Positions 46,619 through 55,947 of a stretch of 64,000 bases of DNA are shown piece by piece; within the stretch, counting starts at the first letter, position 1, and every line of letters starts with the position of its first letter. Made by a program: the position numbers and the translations under genes. The DNA is from Cellulosimicrobium composti (GTDB lineage: Bacteria; Actinomycetota; Actinomycetes; Actinomycetales; Cellulomonadaceae): assembly GCF_009711085.1 (NCBI RefSeq), contig NZ_WMKA01000010.1, forward strand, positions 43,988 through 107,987, in the 5' to 3' direction. The notes under the pieces were generated by a model that was not told the DNA's origin, ran no database searches, and saw nothing but the letters and a program-made list of their open reading frames with translations.

Positions 46619-47650
46619 GTGGACGCCATCCGTCTGCACGCGTTCGGACCGCCCGAGAATCTCGTCCTCGACTCCGTCCCCTCCCCGCAGCCCGGCCCCG
46701 GGCAGGTCCGCGTCGCCGTCCGCGCGCACGGCGTCCACCTGCTCGACACGACGCTGCGCCGCGGCGAGGCGACGGGAGGCCCCCTCCCCCTGCCCGACCT
46801 GCCGACGATCCCCGGCCGCGAGGTCGCCGGGGTCGTGGACGTCGTCGGGCCCGGCGTCGACGCCGCGTGGCGCGGACGCCGCGTCGCGGCCCACCTCGGC
46901 GGGACGCCCGACGGCGGCGGGTACGCCCGGCTCGCCGTCGTCCCCGTCGAGGCGTTGCACCGCGTGCCCGACCACGTCACCGCACCCGAGGCGATCGCCA
47001 TGATCGGCACGGGCCGTACCGCCGTCGGGATCCTCGACCTCGCGGAGATCACCGCCGCGGACACCGTTGTCGTCACCGCCGCGGCCGGCGGGCTCGGCAC
47101 GCTCCTCGTGCAGAGCGCGCTCGCGGCCGGGGCCCGCGTCGTCGCGCTCGCAGGCGGTCCGGAGAAGGTCGCGCTCGTGCGCTCGCTCGCCCGCCCGGAG
47201 CACGCCGACCGGCTCGCGGCCGTCGACTACCGCGCCGACGGCTGGCTCGACGAGGCGCGGGCCGCCGTCGTGCAGCACGCTCCCGGCGGCGCCACGGTGC
47301 TGCTCGACGGCGTCGGCGGGGACGCGGGCACGGACGCCGCCACGCTCGTCGCGCCCGACGGCCGCCTCGTGCTCCACGGCTGGTCCGCGGGCGAGCCCAC
47401 CCGCGCCGGTGACGTCGGCCACGGCGTCGGGAATTCCGGGGCCGGGACCGCGGCCCGCGACGTACGGTGGGCCGTGGGCCCCCAGGCCCGCCCCTGGGGA
47501 GACCTGTACGCGCTGCAGGAGCGCGCGCTCGCGCTCGCGGCGGACGGGACGTGGCGCGTCGTCACGCACCAGGTACCCCTCGCGGAGGCCGCGCGCGCCC
47601 ACCGCGAGCTCGAAGCGCGCGCCACCACCGGAAAGGTCGTTCTCGTATGA
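46619..47650 (+). CDS. Quinone oxidoreductase-like zinc-independent MDR reductase
   Basis: 343 residues of the medium-chain dehydrogenase/reductase superfamily, quinone reductase branch: AIRLHAFGPPENLVLDSVP, VHGVHLLDTTLRRG-type loop (AHGVHLLDTTLRRGE), IPGREVAGVVDVVG, NAD(P)H-binding VVVTAAAGGLGTLLVQSALA. No structural zinc Cys cluster. It would reduce quinones or enones with NADPH. GTG at 46619 with GAGGAG upstream, start 72 bases after the -10. SoxR control points to defence against redox-cycling compounds. Stop overlaps the MFS ATG. Confidence 0.88.
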   Translation: MDAIRLHAFGPPENLVLDSVPSPQPGPGQVRVAVRAHGVHLLDTTLRRGEATGGPLPLPDLPTIPGREVAGVVDVVGPGVDAAWRGRRVAAHLGGTPDGGGYARLAVVPVEALHRVPDHVTAPEAIAMIGTGRTAVGILDLAEITAADTVVVTAAAGGLGTLLVQSALAAGARVVALAGGPEKVALVRSLARPEHADRLAAVDYRADGWLDEARAAVVQHAPGGATVLLDGVGGDAGTDAATLVAPDGRLVLHGWSAGEPTRAGDVGHGVGNSGAGTAARDVRWAVGPQARPWGDLYALQERALALAADGTWRVVTHQVPLAEAARAHRELEARATTGKVVLV

Positions 47651-49176
47651 CGGCGAACCCTCGTGCGGTCGTCGGCGCGTCGGCGCCCGACGCGCCCGAC
47701 GCGCTCGACACGCCTGGAGCGACCGGAGCACCCGACGCCGCGACCCCGGCGACCACCGACGCCGCCGCGAGCCCGGCGACCACCGACGGCGCGGCCGAGG
47801 TCGCGACCCTGGCCCCCGGCACCCAGCGCACCGTGCTGTTCGGCATGGTCGCGTTCGTGTTCCTCGGCGCGTTCGAGGCGCTCGCCGTCGCGACCGCGAT
47901 GCCGACCGTGGCCGTCGCCCTCGACGGGCTCACCCTGTACACGCTCGCGTTCGCCGCGTCGCTCGCGTCGAGCGTCGTCGGCATGGTGGCGTCCGGCCGC
48001 TGGAGCGACCGCGCCGGGCCCACGACGCCCCTGTGGACCGGCATCGGCCTCTTCCTCGCCGGGCTCCTCGTCGCGGGTCTCGCGACCGACATGCTCGTGC
48101 TCGTCGCCGGCCGCGTGCTCCAGGGCGTGGGGACGGGGCTCTACATCGTGGCGCTCTACGTGCTCGTCGCGCGCGTCTTCCCCGCGGACCGCCGGCCGAA
48201 GGTCTTCGCCGCGTTCGCGGCGGCGTGGGTCGTCCCGTCGATCGTCGGGCCCGCCATCGCGGGGCTCGTCGTCGAGCACGTCGGCTGGCGCTGGGTCTTC
48301 CTCGCCGTCCCCGTCCTCGCCGTGCCCGCGCTCGTCCTCATGCGGCCCGGGATGCGCGCCGCCCGCAGCACGGGCGACGACGCCGGATCGCCCGACGCCG
48401 GGGAGCCGGCGCTCGACCGGACCGCGCGGCAGGCGTCCCTCGCCTGGGCCGTCGTCGCGGCGCTCGGGATCGGCGCGCTCAACTACGCGGGCCAGCTCCG
48501 GGGGATCGCCCTCGCGGTGCTGCTCGTGGCGGCGCTCGCGGCCGTCGCCCTCGCCGTCCCGCGCCTGCTGCCCCCCGGCACGACCCGCGCCGCGCGCGGC
48601 CTGCCGAGCGTCGTCGCGATCCGCGGCCTCGTCGCCGCGGCGTTCACGGGCGCGGAGGTGCTGCTCCCGCTGCTCCTGTCGCACGAGCGCGGGCTCGCGC
48701 CGTCGCTCGCGGGTGCCGTGCTGACGTTCGGCGCGGTGGGCTGGTCGACGGGGTCGTGGCTGCGCGGTCGCGCGACCTGGGGTCTCCAGCACGCCGGGTA
48801 CGTCCGGCTGGGCGGGACGCTCGTCGCGCTCGGGATCGGCGGCGCGGCGCTGCTCGCGTGGACGGCCGTCCCGCCGGTCGTCGGCATGGTTGCGTGGACG
48901 CTCGCGGGCCTCGGCATGGGCATGACCCACCCGACGCTCTCGGTGCTCACGCTCGAGCTCTCGCCGGTCGCGGAGCAGGGCGCCAACTCCTCGGCGCTCC
49001 AGGTGTCCGACGCCGTCGCCGCCGCGACCGCGCTCGCCGTCACCGGCTCGCTCCTGTGGGCCCTGCACGCGTCGCTGGGCCTCGCGGCCTACGTCGTCTG
49101 CTTCGCCGTGACGGTGCTCCTCGCCGCGGGCGTCGCGCTCCTCGCGCCGCGCACCCGCCCGGCACTCGCGCGGTAG
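47647..49176 (+). CDS. MFS transporter, multidrug-efflux type
   Basis: 509 residues with about 14 membrane segments. After a 60-residue Ala/Thr/Pro-rich cytosolic start comes VLFGMVAFVFLGAFEALAVA with AMPTVAVAL; GRVLQGVGTGLYIVALYVLV is the antiporter motif C-like segment; SGRWSDRAGPTTPLW corresponds to motif A. It resembles DHA2-type exporters. The ATG overlaps the quinone oxidoreductase stop (ATGA), so both belong to the SoxR regulon: chemical reduction plus export of toxic redox-active compounds. Confidence 0.9.
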   Translation: MTANPRAVVGASAPDAPDALDTPGATGAPDAATPATTDAAASPATTDGAAEVATLAPGTQRTVLFGMVAFVFLGAFEALAVATAMPTVAVALDGLTLYTLAFAASLASSVVGMVASGRWSDRAGPTTPLWTGIGLFLAGLLVAGLATDMLVLVAGRVLQGVGTGLYIVALYVLVARVFPADRRPKVFAAFAAAWVVPSIVGPAIAGLVVEHVGWRWVFLAVPVLAVPALVLMRPGMRAARSTGDDAGSPDAGEPALDRTARQASLAWAVVAALGIGALNYAGQLRGIALAVLLVAALAAVALAVPRLLPPGTTRAARGLPSVVAIRGLVAAAFTGAEVLLPLLLSHERGLAPSLAGAVLTFGAVGWSTGSWLRGRATWGLQHAGYVRLGGTLVALGIGGAALLAWTAVPPVVGMVAWTLAGLGMGMTHPTLSVLTLELSPVAEQGANSSALQVSDAVAAATALAVTGSLLWALHASLGLAAYVVCFAVTVLLAAGVALLAPRTRPALAR

Positions 49177-49187
49177 ACCGGCGCGCG

Positions 49188-50114
49188 CTAGCGCGCGGCG
49201 AGGGTCTCCGCGGCCTCGGCGTAGCGGTCGAGCACGATCGCGGTGAGGCGCGGGTCCGGTGCGAGCGGCGCGGTGACGACGTCGGCGCCCGCCGCGAGCA
49301 CGCGGTCGTAGAAGAACCCGGGCGCCAGGAGGTACGCCGCGACGACGACCCGGGCCCCGGGCGCGAGGGCCGCGCGCGCGGCGGCGACCGCGTCGGGCAC
49401 GGTCGGCTCGGCCATCGCGCCGTACCCGACCGTGACCGGGCCCGCGTGCCGCTCGCGCAGGCCCGCGGCCAGCGTCTCCACGTCGCGCGCCGCGCCCGGC
49501 CGGCTCGACCCGGCGGCGGCGACGACCACCGCGTCGTCCGGCCGCACGCCGGCCTCCGCGAGCCGGTCGGCGAGCAGCGCGACGAGGCGCGGGTCGGGCC
49601 CGAGCGGCGTCGCCGCCGCGGCGCTGCCCGTGCCGGGCCCGCGGTCCTCGACCGCGGCTGCGACGTCGACGGCCACGTGGAAACCGGCGGACAGCAGCAG
49701 CGGCACGACGACCGCGTCGCCGGGGCGCCCGACCCCCGCCCCTGGGTCGGTGTCGCCAGGACGCGCGGCGTCCGCGACCCCCTCCTGGCCGCGCGCGACG
49801 GCCGCGGGCGTGACGACCGCCGTGACGACGTCCGCGACCTCGGGCTGCTGCACGTCGACGAACGCCTCGCGCACGTCGAGGTCGGGGCGCGCCGCCCGTA
49901 CGTCGTCGAGGAGCGCGCGGATCACCTCGCGGCCCGCGGGGTCGTCGGTGCCGTGCGAGCAGCCGACGAGCACCGGCGCCGGCGCCCCGGCCCGGCGTCG
50001 GCCGCCCGGCACCTCGGCGCCGGGCGAGCCCCCCGACCGGTCGGGCCGGTCGGACGTCCCCCCGGCCCGGTCGGACGTCCCCCCGGAGGGGAAGGCCAGG
50101 ATCTCCGCGCTCAT
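49188..50114 (-). CDS. Sirohydrochlorin ferrochelatase-like (CbiX/SirB) protein
   Basis: 308 residues. Two CbiX halves: the first with VLVGCSHGTDDPAGREVIRA and the metal-site His, the second with VVVAAAGSSRPGAARDVETL. It would insert iron into sirohydrochlorin, the last siroheme step. The first 40 residues are a Gly/Arg/Ser-rich extension with a short repeat (GGTSDRAGGTSDR). The ATG overlaps the HemD-like stop (50111-50114). Last gene of the nitrate/siroheme operon, supplying cofactor for NirB. Confidence 0.88.
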   Translation of the reverse strand: MSAEILAFPSGGTSDRAGGTSDRPDRSGGSPGAEVPGGRRRAGAPAPVLVGCSHGTDDPAGREVIRALLDDVRAARPDLDVREAFVDVQQPEVADVVTAVVTPAAVARGQEGVADAARPGDTDPGAGVGRPGDAVVVPLLLSAGFHVAVDVAAAVEDRGPGTGSAAAATPLGPDPRLVALLADRLAEAGVRPDDAVVVAAAGSSRPGAARDVETLAAGLRERHAGPVTVGYGAMAEPTVPDAVAAARAALAPGARVVVAAYLLAPGFFYDRVLAAGADVVTAPLAPDPRLTAIVLDRYAEAAETLAAR

Positions 50115-51262
50115 GCGAGCTCCAATCGGTATCCGCGCTTGACGACGGTCTTGACGAGGTCGCGCCGGCCCGCCGCCTCGCGCAGGCGCGCGACGGCGAC
50201 CTCGGCGGCGTGCGGGTCGCGCGAGTCGCCGGGCAGCACGTCGAGCACGTCGTCGCGCGTGACGACGTCGCCGCGCCGCGCGGCGAGCAGGCGCAGCACC
50301 TCGAGGCTGCTGGGCGACAGGGGCAGCACCTCGCCGTCGAGCACCGCGACGCGCGAGCGGATCTGCAGCGTCCCGGCGACGGTCGCGAGCGCGAGCGTCT
50401 CGGCGTGCTCGTAGTGGGCCACGAGCGTGCGCACGAGCGCGCCGAGCCTGCCGCGCTCGGGCTGCAGCGGGGTGACGCCGCGGTGCTCGAGCGGTCGCGC
50501 GGTGACGGGCCCGACGGCGGCCGCGACCATCGACCCGTCCTGGAACCGCTGCACCACGAGCCTGCCGACGCCGTGCTCCTCGGCCGCGCTGAGCCATGCC
50601 TCGGCGCCGGGCGCGGACGTGAACACGACGGCGTCGATCTCCCCGACCGCCGCGGTCTCGACGGACGCGCGCAGCGCCTCGGGGTCCGGCGGCGGGCCCC
50701 AGCGGTACACGACGAGGCTCGTGACCTCGGCGCCTGCCTCGGCGAACACGACGTCGAGCCCGTCGGCGCCCGCACCGTGGTGCTGGAGGGCGATGCGCAG
50801 CCCGGCGACCCCCTCGCCGAGGAGCACGTCCGCGATCTCGGCGGACGTCTCGGACTCCGCGACCCAGTCGGCCGTGAGCCCGGCGGCCTGGATCGCGCCG
50901 CGCGCCTTGGGGCCGCGCGCGACGATCCGGGCGTCGGCGAGCACCTCCAGCAGGCGGTCGGCGAGGCCGTGCACGTCCGCGGCCTCGATCCAGGACCGGA
51001 AGCCGATGCCCGTGGTGACGACCACGACGTCCGGCGGGTGCTCCACGAGGTCGCGCGTCCCGGCGAGGAGCTGGGCGTCGTCGGCGTGCGGGATCATGCT
51101 CAGCGCGGGCGCGTGGCGGACCTCCGCGCCCCGGCGGCGCAGGGCCGCGGCGAGCTCGCTCTTGCGGCGGTCCGCGGTGACGAGCACGGTGCAGCCCGCC
51201 ATCGCCTGCCCGAGCGCGGGGCGCGCCCCGCCGGCCGGGACCTCGGCGCTGTCGGCGGTCAC
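50111..51262 (-). CDS. Uroporphyrinogen-III synthase with C-terminal winged helix
   Basis: 383 residues. Residues ~20-275 are HemD-like (VLVTADRRKSELAAALRRRG, VVVVTTGIGFRSWIEAAD, VVFTSAPGAEAWLSAAEE), which cyclises hydroxymethylbilane. Residues ~285-383 form an OmpR-type DNA-binding domain (VLDGEVLPLSPSSLEVLRLL, KTVVKRGYRLELA). The fusion is known in actinobacteria and may link tetrapyrrole synthesis with regulation. GTG at 51262 overlaps the cysG-like stop as GTGA; the stop overlaps the next ATG. A separate hemD for haem probably exists elsewhere. Confidence 0.9.
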   Translation of the reverse strand: MTADSAEVPAGGARPALGQAMAGCTVLVTADRRKSELAAALRRRGAEVRHAPALSMIPHADDAQLLAGTRDLVEHPPDVVVVTTGIGFRSWIEAADVHGLADRLLEVLADARIVARGPKARGAIQAAGLTADWVAESETSAEIADVLLGEGVAGLRIALQHHGAGADGLDVVFAEAGAEVTSLVVYRWGPPPDPEALRASVETAAVGEIDAVVFTSAPGAEAWLSAAEEHGVGRLVVQRFQDGSMVAAAVGPVTARPLEHRGVTPLQPERGRLGALVRTLVAHYEHAETLALATVAGTLQIRSRVAVLDGEVLPLSPSSLEVLRLLAARRGDVVTRDDVLDVLPGDSRDPHAAEVAVARLREAAGRRDLVKTVVKRGYRLELA

Positions 51263-52539
51263 GCGACCGGCGCCGGGTGGAGCCGTCCCTCCGCGGCGAC
51301 GTCCCCCATCACGATGATCGCCGGGGCCCGGACCCCGACCTGGGCCGCACGCTCGACGACGTCGCCGAGCGTGGCCCGCGTGACGCGCTGGCGCGGCGTC
51401 GAGCCGCTCTCCACGATCGCGACGGGCAGCGCCGGGTCGGCCCCGGCGCCGAGCGCCTGGGCCGTGATGCGTGCGAGCTGCGAGACACCCATGAGGACCA
51501 CCAGCGTAGCCGTGCGGTCGCGCACGCCGGCCAGGGCTCCGGCGTCGAGACCGTCGTGCCCGCTGGTCACGTGGAACGCCGCGACGGTGCCGCGGTGCGT
51601 GAGCGGGATGTCCGCGAGCGCCGGCACGCTGAGCGCGCTCGAGACGCCGGGCACGACGTCGACCGGCACGCCCGCCTCGCGGCACGCGACGACCTCCTCG
51701 CCGCCGCGCCCGTACACGAACGGGTCGCCGCCCTTGAGGCGCACGACGTGCCGCCCCCGCTGCGCCTGCTCGACGAGGATCGCGTTGATCTCGTGCTGCG
51801 GGACGGGATGGTTCCCGGGCGTCTTGCCGACGTCGATCACCTCGACGCCGGGCGCGAGCTCGTCGAGCACGTCGACCGGCCCGAGCCGGTCCGCGACGAC
51901 GACGTCCGCCTCCGCGAGCGCCCGCCGGCCGCGCACGGTGAGCAGGTCGACGGCGCCCGGTCCCCCGCCGACGAGCGTGACGCGCCCCGTCCCTCCCGCC
52001 GCCCGGCGGCGGCGCTGGTCGGCGCCGCCCGAGCGCAGGTGCTCGGCGACCGCGTCGCGCACCGCGCGGGCGCGCCGCGGGTCGGGGGGCCCGTCGCCGG
52101 CGTCGGTCACGACCCCGACGAGCACGTCGCCGCTCCGGGCGACCGCGGGCGTGCGCGCGGTGCCCTCGTGCGCGGCCCCCGCGTTGACGCACCAGACGCG
52201 GCGCGCGGCGGCCCACGCGGCGACGTCCCGGTTCGTCCGCGAGTCGTCGGTCGCGGCGAGCACGAGCCACGCGTCCGCGACGTCGGACTCGCGGACCTCG
52301 CGCGGCGCCCAGGTGACGCGCCCGCCCGGGTGCGCCGCGGCGTCGGACGCGGGGTGCAGCAGCGGGGCGTGCAGGGACGCGGCGACGAGGTCGCGCAGGT
52401 CCTCGCAGACCTGGGGAGCCACGACGCGGACGTGCGCGCCGTCGTCGGCCATCGCCCGGGCGCGGCGGGCCGCGACGGGGCCGCCGCCCGCGACGAGGAC
52501 CGTGCGCCCGGCGAGGTCGATCCCGAGGAGCGTCGTCAC
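51259..52539 (-). CDS. Siroheme synthase: precorrin-2 dehydrogenase fused to uroporphyrinogen-III C-methyltransferase
   Basis: 426 residues. N-terminal Rossmann domain (TVLVAGGGPVAARRARAMAD, VLAATDDSRTNRDVAAWA) oxidises precorrin-2; the C-terminal SUMT domain (VTLVGGGPGAVDLLTVRGRR, VVRLKGGDPFVYGRGGEEV, VPGVSSALSVPALADIPLTH) methylates uroporphyrinogen III twice with SAM. This is CysG without clear evidence for the ferrochelatase step, which the cbiX-like gene may provide. GTG at 52539 overlaps the nirD stop as GTGA. Confidence 0.93.
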   Translation of the reverse strand: MTTLLGIDLAGRTVLVAGGGPVAARRARAMADDGAHVRVVAPQVCEDLRDLVAASLHAPLLHPASDAAAHPGGRVTWAPREVRESDVADAWLVLAATDDSRTNRDVAAWAAARRVWCVNAGAAHEGTARTPAVARSGDVLVGVVTDAGDGPPDPRRARAVRDAVAEHLRSGGADQRRRRAAGGTGRVTLVGGGPGAVDLLTVRGRRALAEADVVVADRLGPVDVLDELAPGVEVIDVGKTPGNHPVPQHEINAILVEQAQRGRHVVRLKGGDPFVYGRGGEEVVACREAGVPVDVVPGVSSALSVPALADIPLTHRGTVAAFHVTSGHDGLDAGALAGVRDRTATLVVLMGVSQLARITAQALGAGADPALPVAIVESGSTPRQRVTRATLGDVVERAAQVGVRAPAIIVMGDVAAEGRLHPAPVA

Positions 52540-52955
52540 GACGCACCGTCCGCGGGTGCGGGGCGCGTGCGCACATGCACGACGCCGTCGCGCACCTCGG
52601 CGGGCCACGTCGCCAGGTCGGGCGCGAGGCCCTGCACGGGCGCGTACCCGGCGGACTCGAGGCAGCGGCCCGTCGTCAGGTCGAAGACCTGCTTGTACAT
52701 GGGCCCGGCGACCGTCGGCACGCCGCCGCGCGTGCCGACGATGCCGCGCGACATGACGTTCGCGCCCGAGTACGGGTCGCGCTGCTGCACGACGCGCACC
52801 GTGTCGTCCGGGAGCCGGAACAGCGCGACCTGCACCCCGCCGACGAGGGCCGCGGCGCCCCGCTCGACGAGGAGGTCGCGCAGGAGGCACACGCGCTCCC
52901 ACCCGTCGTCGTGCGCCGTGCCGGGGCCGACCTGCTCTGCTGACGCGACGCTCAT
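52536..52955 (-). CDS. nirD: Nitrite reductase (NADH) small subunit
   Basis: 139 residues, Rieske-like fold. WERVCLLRDLLVERGAAALV and VALFRLPDDTVRVVQQRDPY match NirD, as do ANVMSRGIVGTRGGVPTVAG and PMYKQVFDLTTGRCLE. Like other NirD proteins it lacks the Cys/His pair of true Rieske iron-sulfur proteins. It partners NirB in cytosolic NADH-dependent nitrite reduction to ammonia. ATG overlaps the nirB stop (52952-52955). Confidence 0.95.
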   Translation of the reverse strand: MSVASAEQVGPGTAHDDGWERVCLLRDLLVERGAAALVGGVQVALFRLPDDTVRVVQQRDPYSGANVMSRGIVGTRGGVPTVAGPMYKQVFDLTTGRCLESAGYAPVQGLAPDLATWPAEVRDGVVHVRTRPAPADGAS

Positions 52956-55687
52956 CGACGGACCTCCAGGGTCGTGCCGGCGATCACCACGGGGCCGGCG
53001 GGGACGGTGGCGAGGCCCGCCGCACGGGCCTCCTCCAGGGCGGCGCGCTCGTCCTCCGTCGCGGGCCGGATCTGGCCGCGCTCGGTGACGTACGCGAGGT
53101 CGGGGTCGGGCTCGGCGGGCGCGTTGACGAACGAGCCGAACCGGCGCAGCTTCTCCGGGTCCTCCAGGACCGCGCGCCACTCGTCCTCGTAGTCGCCGAC
53201 GTGGCGGGCCATCGCGGCGTCGAGGTCGGCGGCGATGCCGAGCGAGTCCTCGAGGATCACGGCGCGGATCGCGTCGAGCCCGCCCTCGTGGTCCTCGACC
53301 CACGCGGCCGTGCGCTGCAGGCGGTCGGCCGTGCGGACGTAGTACATGAGGAAGCGGTCGATCGTGCGGATCAGCGCCTCGTCGTCCAGGTCCTCGGCGA
53401 GGAGCTGCGCGTGCCGGGGCGTGAACCCGCCGTTGCCACCGACGTAGAGGTTCCACCCCTTGTCCGTCGCGATGACGCCGACGTCCTTGCCGCGCGCCTC
53501 CGCGCACTCGCGCGCGCACCCGGAGACGCCGAGCTTGAGCTTGTGCGGCGAGCGCAGGCCGCGGTACCGCAGCTCGAGCTCGACGGCCATGCCCACCGAG
53601 TCCTGCACGCCGAACCGGCACCACGTGGACCCGACGCACGACTTCACGGTGCGCAGCGACTTGCCGTACGCGTGCCCGGACTCGAACCCGTGCTCCACGA
53701 GCCGGCGCCAGATGTGCGGGAGCTGCTCGATGCGCGCGCCGAACATGTCGATGCGCTGGCCGCCCGTGATCTTCGTGTACAGCCCGAAGTCCTTGGCGAC
53801 CTGGCCGATGACGAGCAGCCCGTCCGGCGTGATCTCGCCGCCCGGGATGCGCGGGACCACGGAGTACGTGCCGTCCTTCTGCATGTTCGCCATGACGTGG
53901 TCGTTCGTGTCCTGGAGCGCGGCCTGCTCGCCGTCGAGGATGTGCCCCGAGCCGAGCGACGCGAGGATCGACGCGATCGTCGGCTTGCAGATGTCGCAGC
54001 CGCGCCCGGCGTCTCGCACCAGCACGGCGCCCCCGGTGTCGGTGACCGGCTCCGGCACCCGCCCGAACCGCCCGATGATCTCGCTGAACGTGCGCAGCCC
54101 CGCGACGCGCACGGCGTCGAACAGCTGGGCGCGGGAGAGGTCGAAGTGCTCGCACAGCGCGTTCGAGACCTCGACGCCCGCACGGGCGAGCTCGGTCGTC
54201 GTGATCTTCTTGACGAGCGGGAGGCACGACCCGCAGCTCGTGCCGGCGCGCGTGCACGCCTTGACGCCCGCGACGTCCGTGCAGCCGTGCTCGGTGACCG
54301 CGCCGCGGATCGTCCCCGCGCTGACGTTGTTGCACGAGCAGACCGTCGCGTCGTCGGGCAGCTCGAGGCTCGGCGCGCCGGCCCCGGAGCCCTCGGGCAG
54401 CAGGAACAGCCCCGGGTCGCCGGGCAGCTCGGTGCCGAGCATCGGCCGCAGCGACGCGTACGGCGCGGCGTCGCCGACGAACACGCCGCCTAGGAGCGTA
54501 CGCGCGTCGTCGGACAGGACGAGCTTCTTGTAGACGCCCGCGACCGGGTCCGCCCACACGAGCTCCATCGCGCCCTCGGTGCGCCCGTGCGCGTCACCGA
54601 AGCTCGCGACGTCGACGCCCTGGAGCTTGAGCTTCGTCGCGGTGTCCGCGCCCGGGAACGTCGCCTCGCCGCCGAGCAGGCGGTCCGCGACGACCTCCGC
54701 CATCGCGTAGCCCGGCGCGACGAGCCCGATGCAGCGGCCCTCGATGCACGCGACCTCCCCGACCGCCCACACGTGCTCGTCCTCGGTGCGGCACGCGAGG
54801 TCGACGACGGCGCCGCCGCGCTCGCCGACCGCGAGCCCCGCGGCACGCGCGAGCTCGTCGCGGGGCCGCACGCCCGTCGCGACGACGACGACGTCCACGT
54901 CGAGCCGACCGCCGTCGGCGAAGTCGAGGCGACCCACGTGACCGGTGCGGCGCGAGACCTTCATCGCCTGGGTGCCGGTGTCGCAGCGGACCGCGATGCC
55001 CATGCCGTTGATGAGGCGCTTGAGCGCCTCGCCGCCGCCGAGGTCGATCTGCGCGTCCATGAGGTGCGTGCCGAACTGGATCACGGTCGCCTGCGCGCCG
55101 AGCGCCTTGAGCGCGCCCGCCGCCTCGAGACCGAGGAGGCCGCCGCCGATGACCGCGCCTCGCACGGGGCGCTCCCAGCCGCCGTCGGTCGTCGCGGTCC
55201 GGCGCTTCTCCTCGACCCAGCCGCGCAGCGCCGCGACGTCGTCGATCGTGCGGTACACGAACACGCCCGGGAGGTCGTTGCCCGGGATGGGCGGCATCGC
55301 GGCGCTCGACCCCGTGGCGAGGACGAGCTCGTCGTAGGCGTGCACGCGCCCGAGCCGGTCGGTGACGGTGCGCGCCGCACGGTCGATCGACGTCACCGCG
55401 CAGTCGCGGTGCAGCGTCACGAGCGGGTCGTCCCACAGCGCCGGGTCGCCGAGCGTGAGCTCCTCGGCGTCGCGGGCCGAGAAGTAGCTCGTGAGGGCGA
55501 CGCGGTCGTAGGGCTTGCGCGGCTCCTCGGCGAACAGCGAGACGCGCCACGTGCCGGCGGTGTCCCGGGCGCGCAGCGCCTCGACGAGCCGCTGCGCCAC
55601 CATGCCGCCACCGACGACCACGAGGTGTCGGGGCGCGTCCGGCGCGGCGGGTGCCGGGGCGGCGGGATCGGTCTGCGGTCCGGTCAC
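52952..55687 (-). CDS. nirB: Nitrite reductase (NADH) large subunit
   Basis: 911 residues, full length. FAD/NAD domains at the start (LVVVGGGMVAQRLVEALRAR, LVLATGSSAAMPPIPGND, AVIGGGLLGLEAAGALKALG); a BFD-type [2Fe-2S] domain (ATVCSCNNVSAGTIRGAV with TSCGSCLPLVKK); the siroheme/[4Fe-4S] sulfite-nitrite reductase part with VKSCVGSTWCRFGVQDSVGM and LGVSGCARECAEARGKD giving the cluster Cys. Reduces nitrite to ammonia with six electrons. GTG start at 55687 with GAGGAG upstream. It has its own promoter with GlnR-like boxes. Confidence 0.97.
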   Translation of the reverse strand: MTGPQTDPAAPAPAAPDAPRHLVVVGGGMVAQRLVEALRARDTAGTWRVSLFAEEPRKPYDRVALTSYFSARDAEELTLGDPALWDDPLVTLHRDCAVTSIDRAARTVTDRLGRVHAYDELVLATGSSAAMPPIPGNDLPGVFVYRTIDDVAALRGWVEEKRRTATTDGGWERPVRGAVIGGGLLGLEAAGALKALGAQATVIQFGTHLMDAQIDLGGGEALKRLINGMGIAVRCDTGTQAMKVSRRTGHVGRLDFADGGRLDVDVVVVATGVRPRDELARAAGLAVGERGGAVVDLACRTEDEHVWAVGEVACIEGRCIGLVAPGYAMAEVVADRLLGGEATFPGADTATKLKLQGVDVASFGDAHGRTEGAMELVWADPVAGVYKKLVLSDDARTLLGGVFVGDAAPYASLRPMLGTELPGDPGLFLLPEGSGAGAPSLELPDDATVCSCNNVSAGTIRGAVTEHGCTDVAGVKACTRAGTSCGSCLPLVKKITTTELARAGVEVSNALCEHFDLSRAQLFDAVRVAGLRTFSEIIGRFGRVPEPVTDTGGAVLVRDAGRGCDICKPTIASILASLGSGHILDGEQAALQDTNDHVMANMQKDGTYSVVPRIPGGEITPDGLLVIGQVAKDFGLYTKITGGQRIDMFGARIEQLPHIWRRLVEHGFESGHAYGKSLRTVKSCVGSTWCRFGVQDSVGMAVELELRYRGLRSPHKLKLGVSGCARECAEARGKDVGVIATDKGWNLYVGGNGGFTPRHAQLLAEDLDDEALIRTIDRFLMYYVRTADRLQRTAAWVEDHEGGLDAIRAVILEDSLGIAADLDAAMARHVGDYEDEWRAVLEDPEKLRRFGSFVNAPAEPDPDLAYVTERGQIRPATEDERAALEEARAAGLATVPAGPVVIAGTTLEVRR

Positions 55688-55777
55688 GGCGGGCTCCTCG
55701 GGGGCGTCGGGGCGGGTCGTGCACCGCGCGGCGGGCGGCCGGGTGAGCGGCGAGCCGTGCCGGACGGTGCGTGCTCG

Positions 55778-55831
55778 ACGCTACGGAGACGCGGTTTCGC
55801 GACCGTGCCCCGTCCGTTGCCCGTCCGTAAC
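55778..55831 (-). promoter_or_regulatory. nirB promoter with GlnR-like half-site array
   Basis: Read on the minus strand, GTTAC, GCAAC, GGCAC and GAAAC follow each other at exact 11-base steps (55827-55831, 55816-55820, 55805-55809, 55794-55798), matching the GlnR pattern gTnAC-n6-GaAAC. A TAGCGT hexamer (55778-55783) downstream is a candidate -10. The leader to the GTG is about 85 bases. Confidence 0.65.
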
Positions 55832-55862
55832 GGTGTTCTCACCCGGGGGGTCGTCCGCGTGT

Positions 55863-55947
55863 GAGGTCGGCGGCTCGGGCCGAGGTCGGCGGCTCCACGC
55901 GAGATCGGCGGTCGTGATCGCCGATCCCGCGTGGCACCGCCGATCTC
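55863..55947. repeat. Cluster of five GAGRTCGGCGG-type repeats
   Basis: Three direct copies (55863-55874, 55882-55893, 55901-55912) and two inverted copies (55917-55928, 55936-55947) of a 12-base motif. The middle ones form a 16-bp inverted repeat with one mismatch, 55895-55910 against 55919-55934. The last copy contains the stop of the flavoprotein gene. It may serve as terminator between that gene and nirB. Confidence 0.6.
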
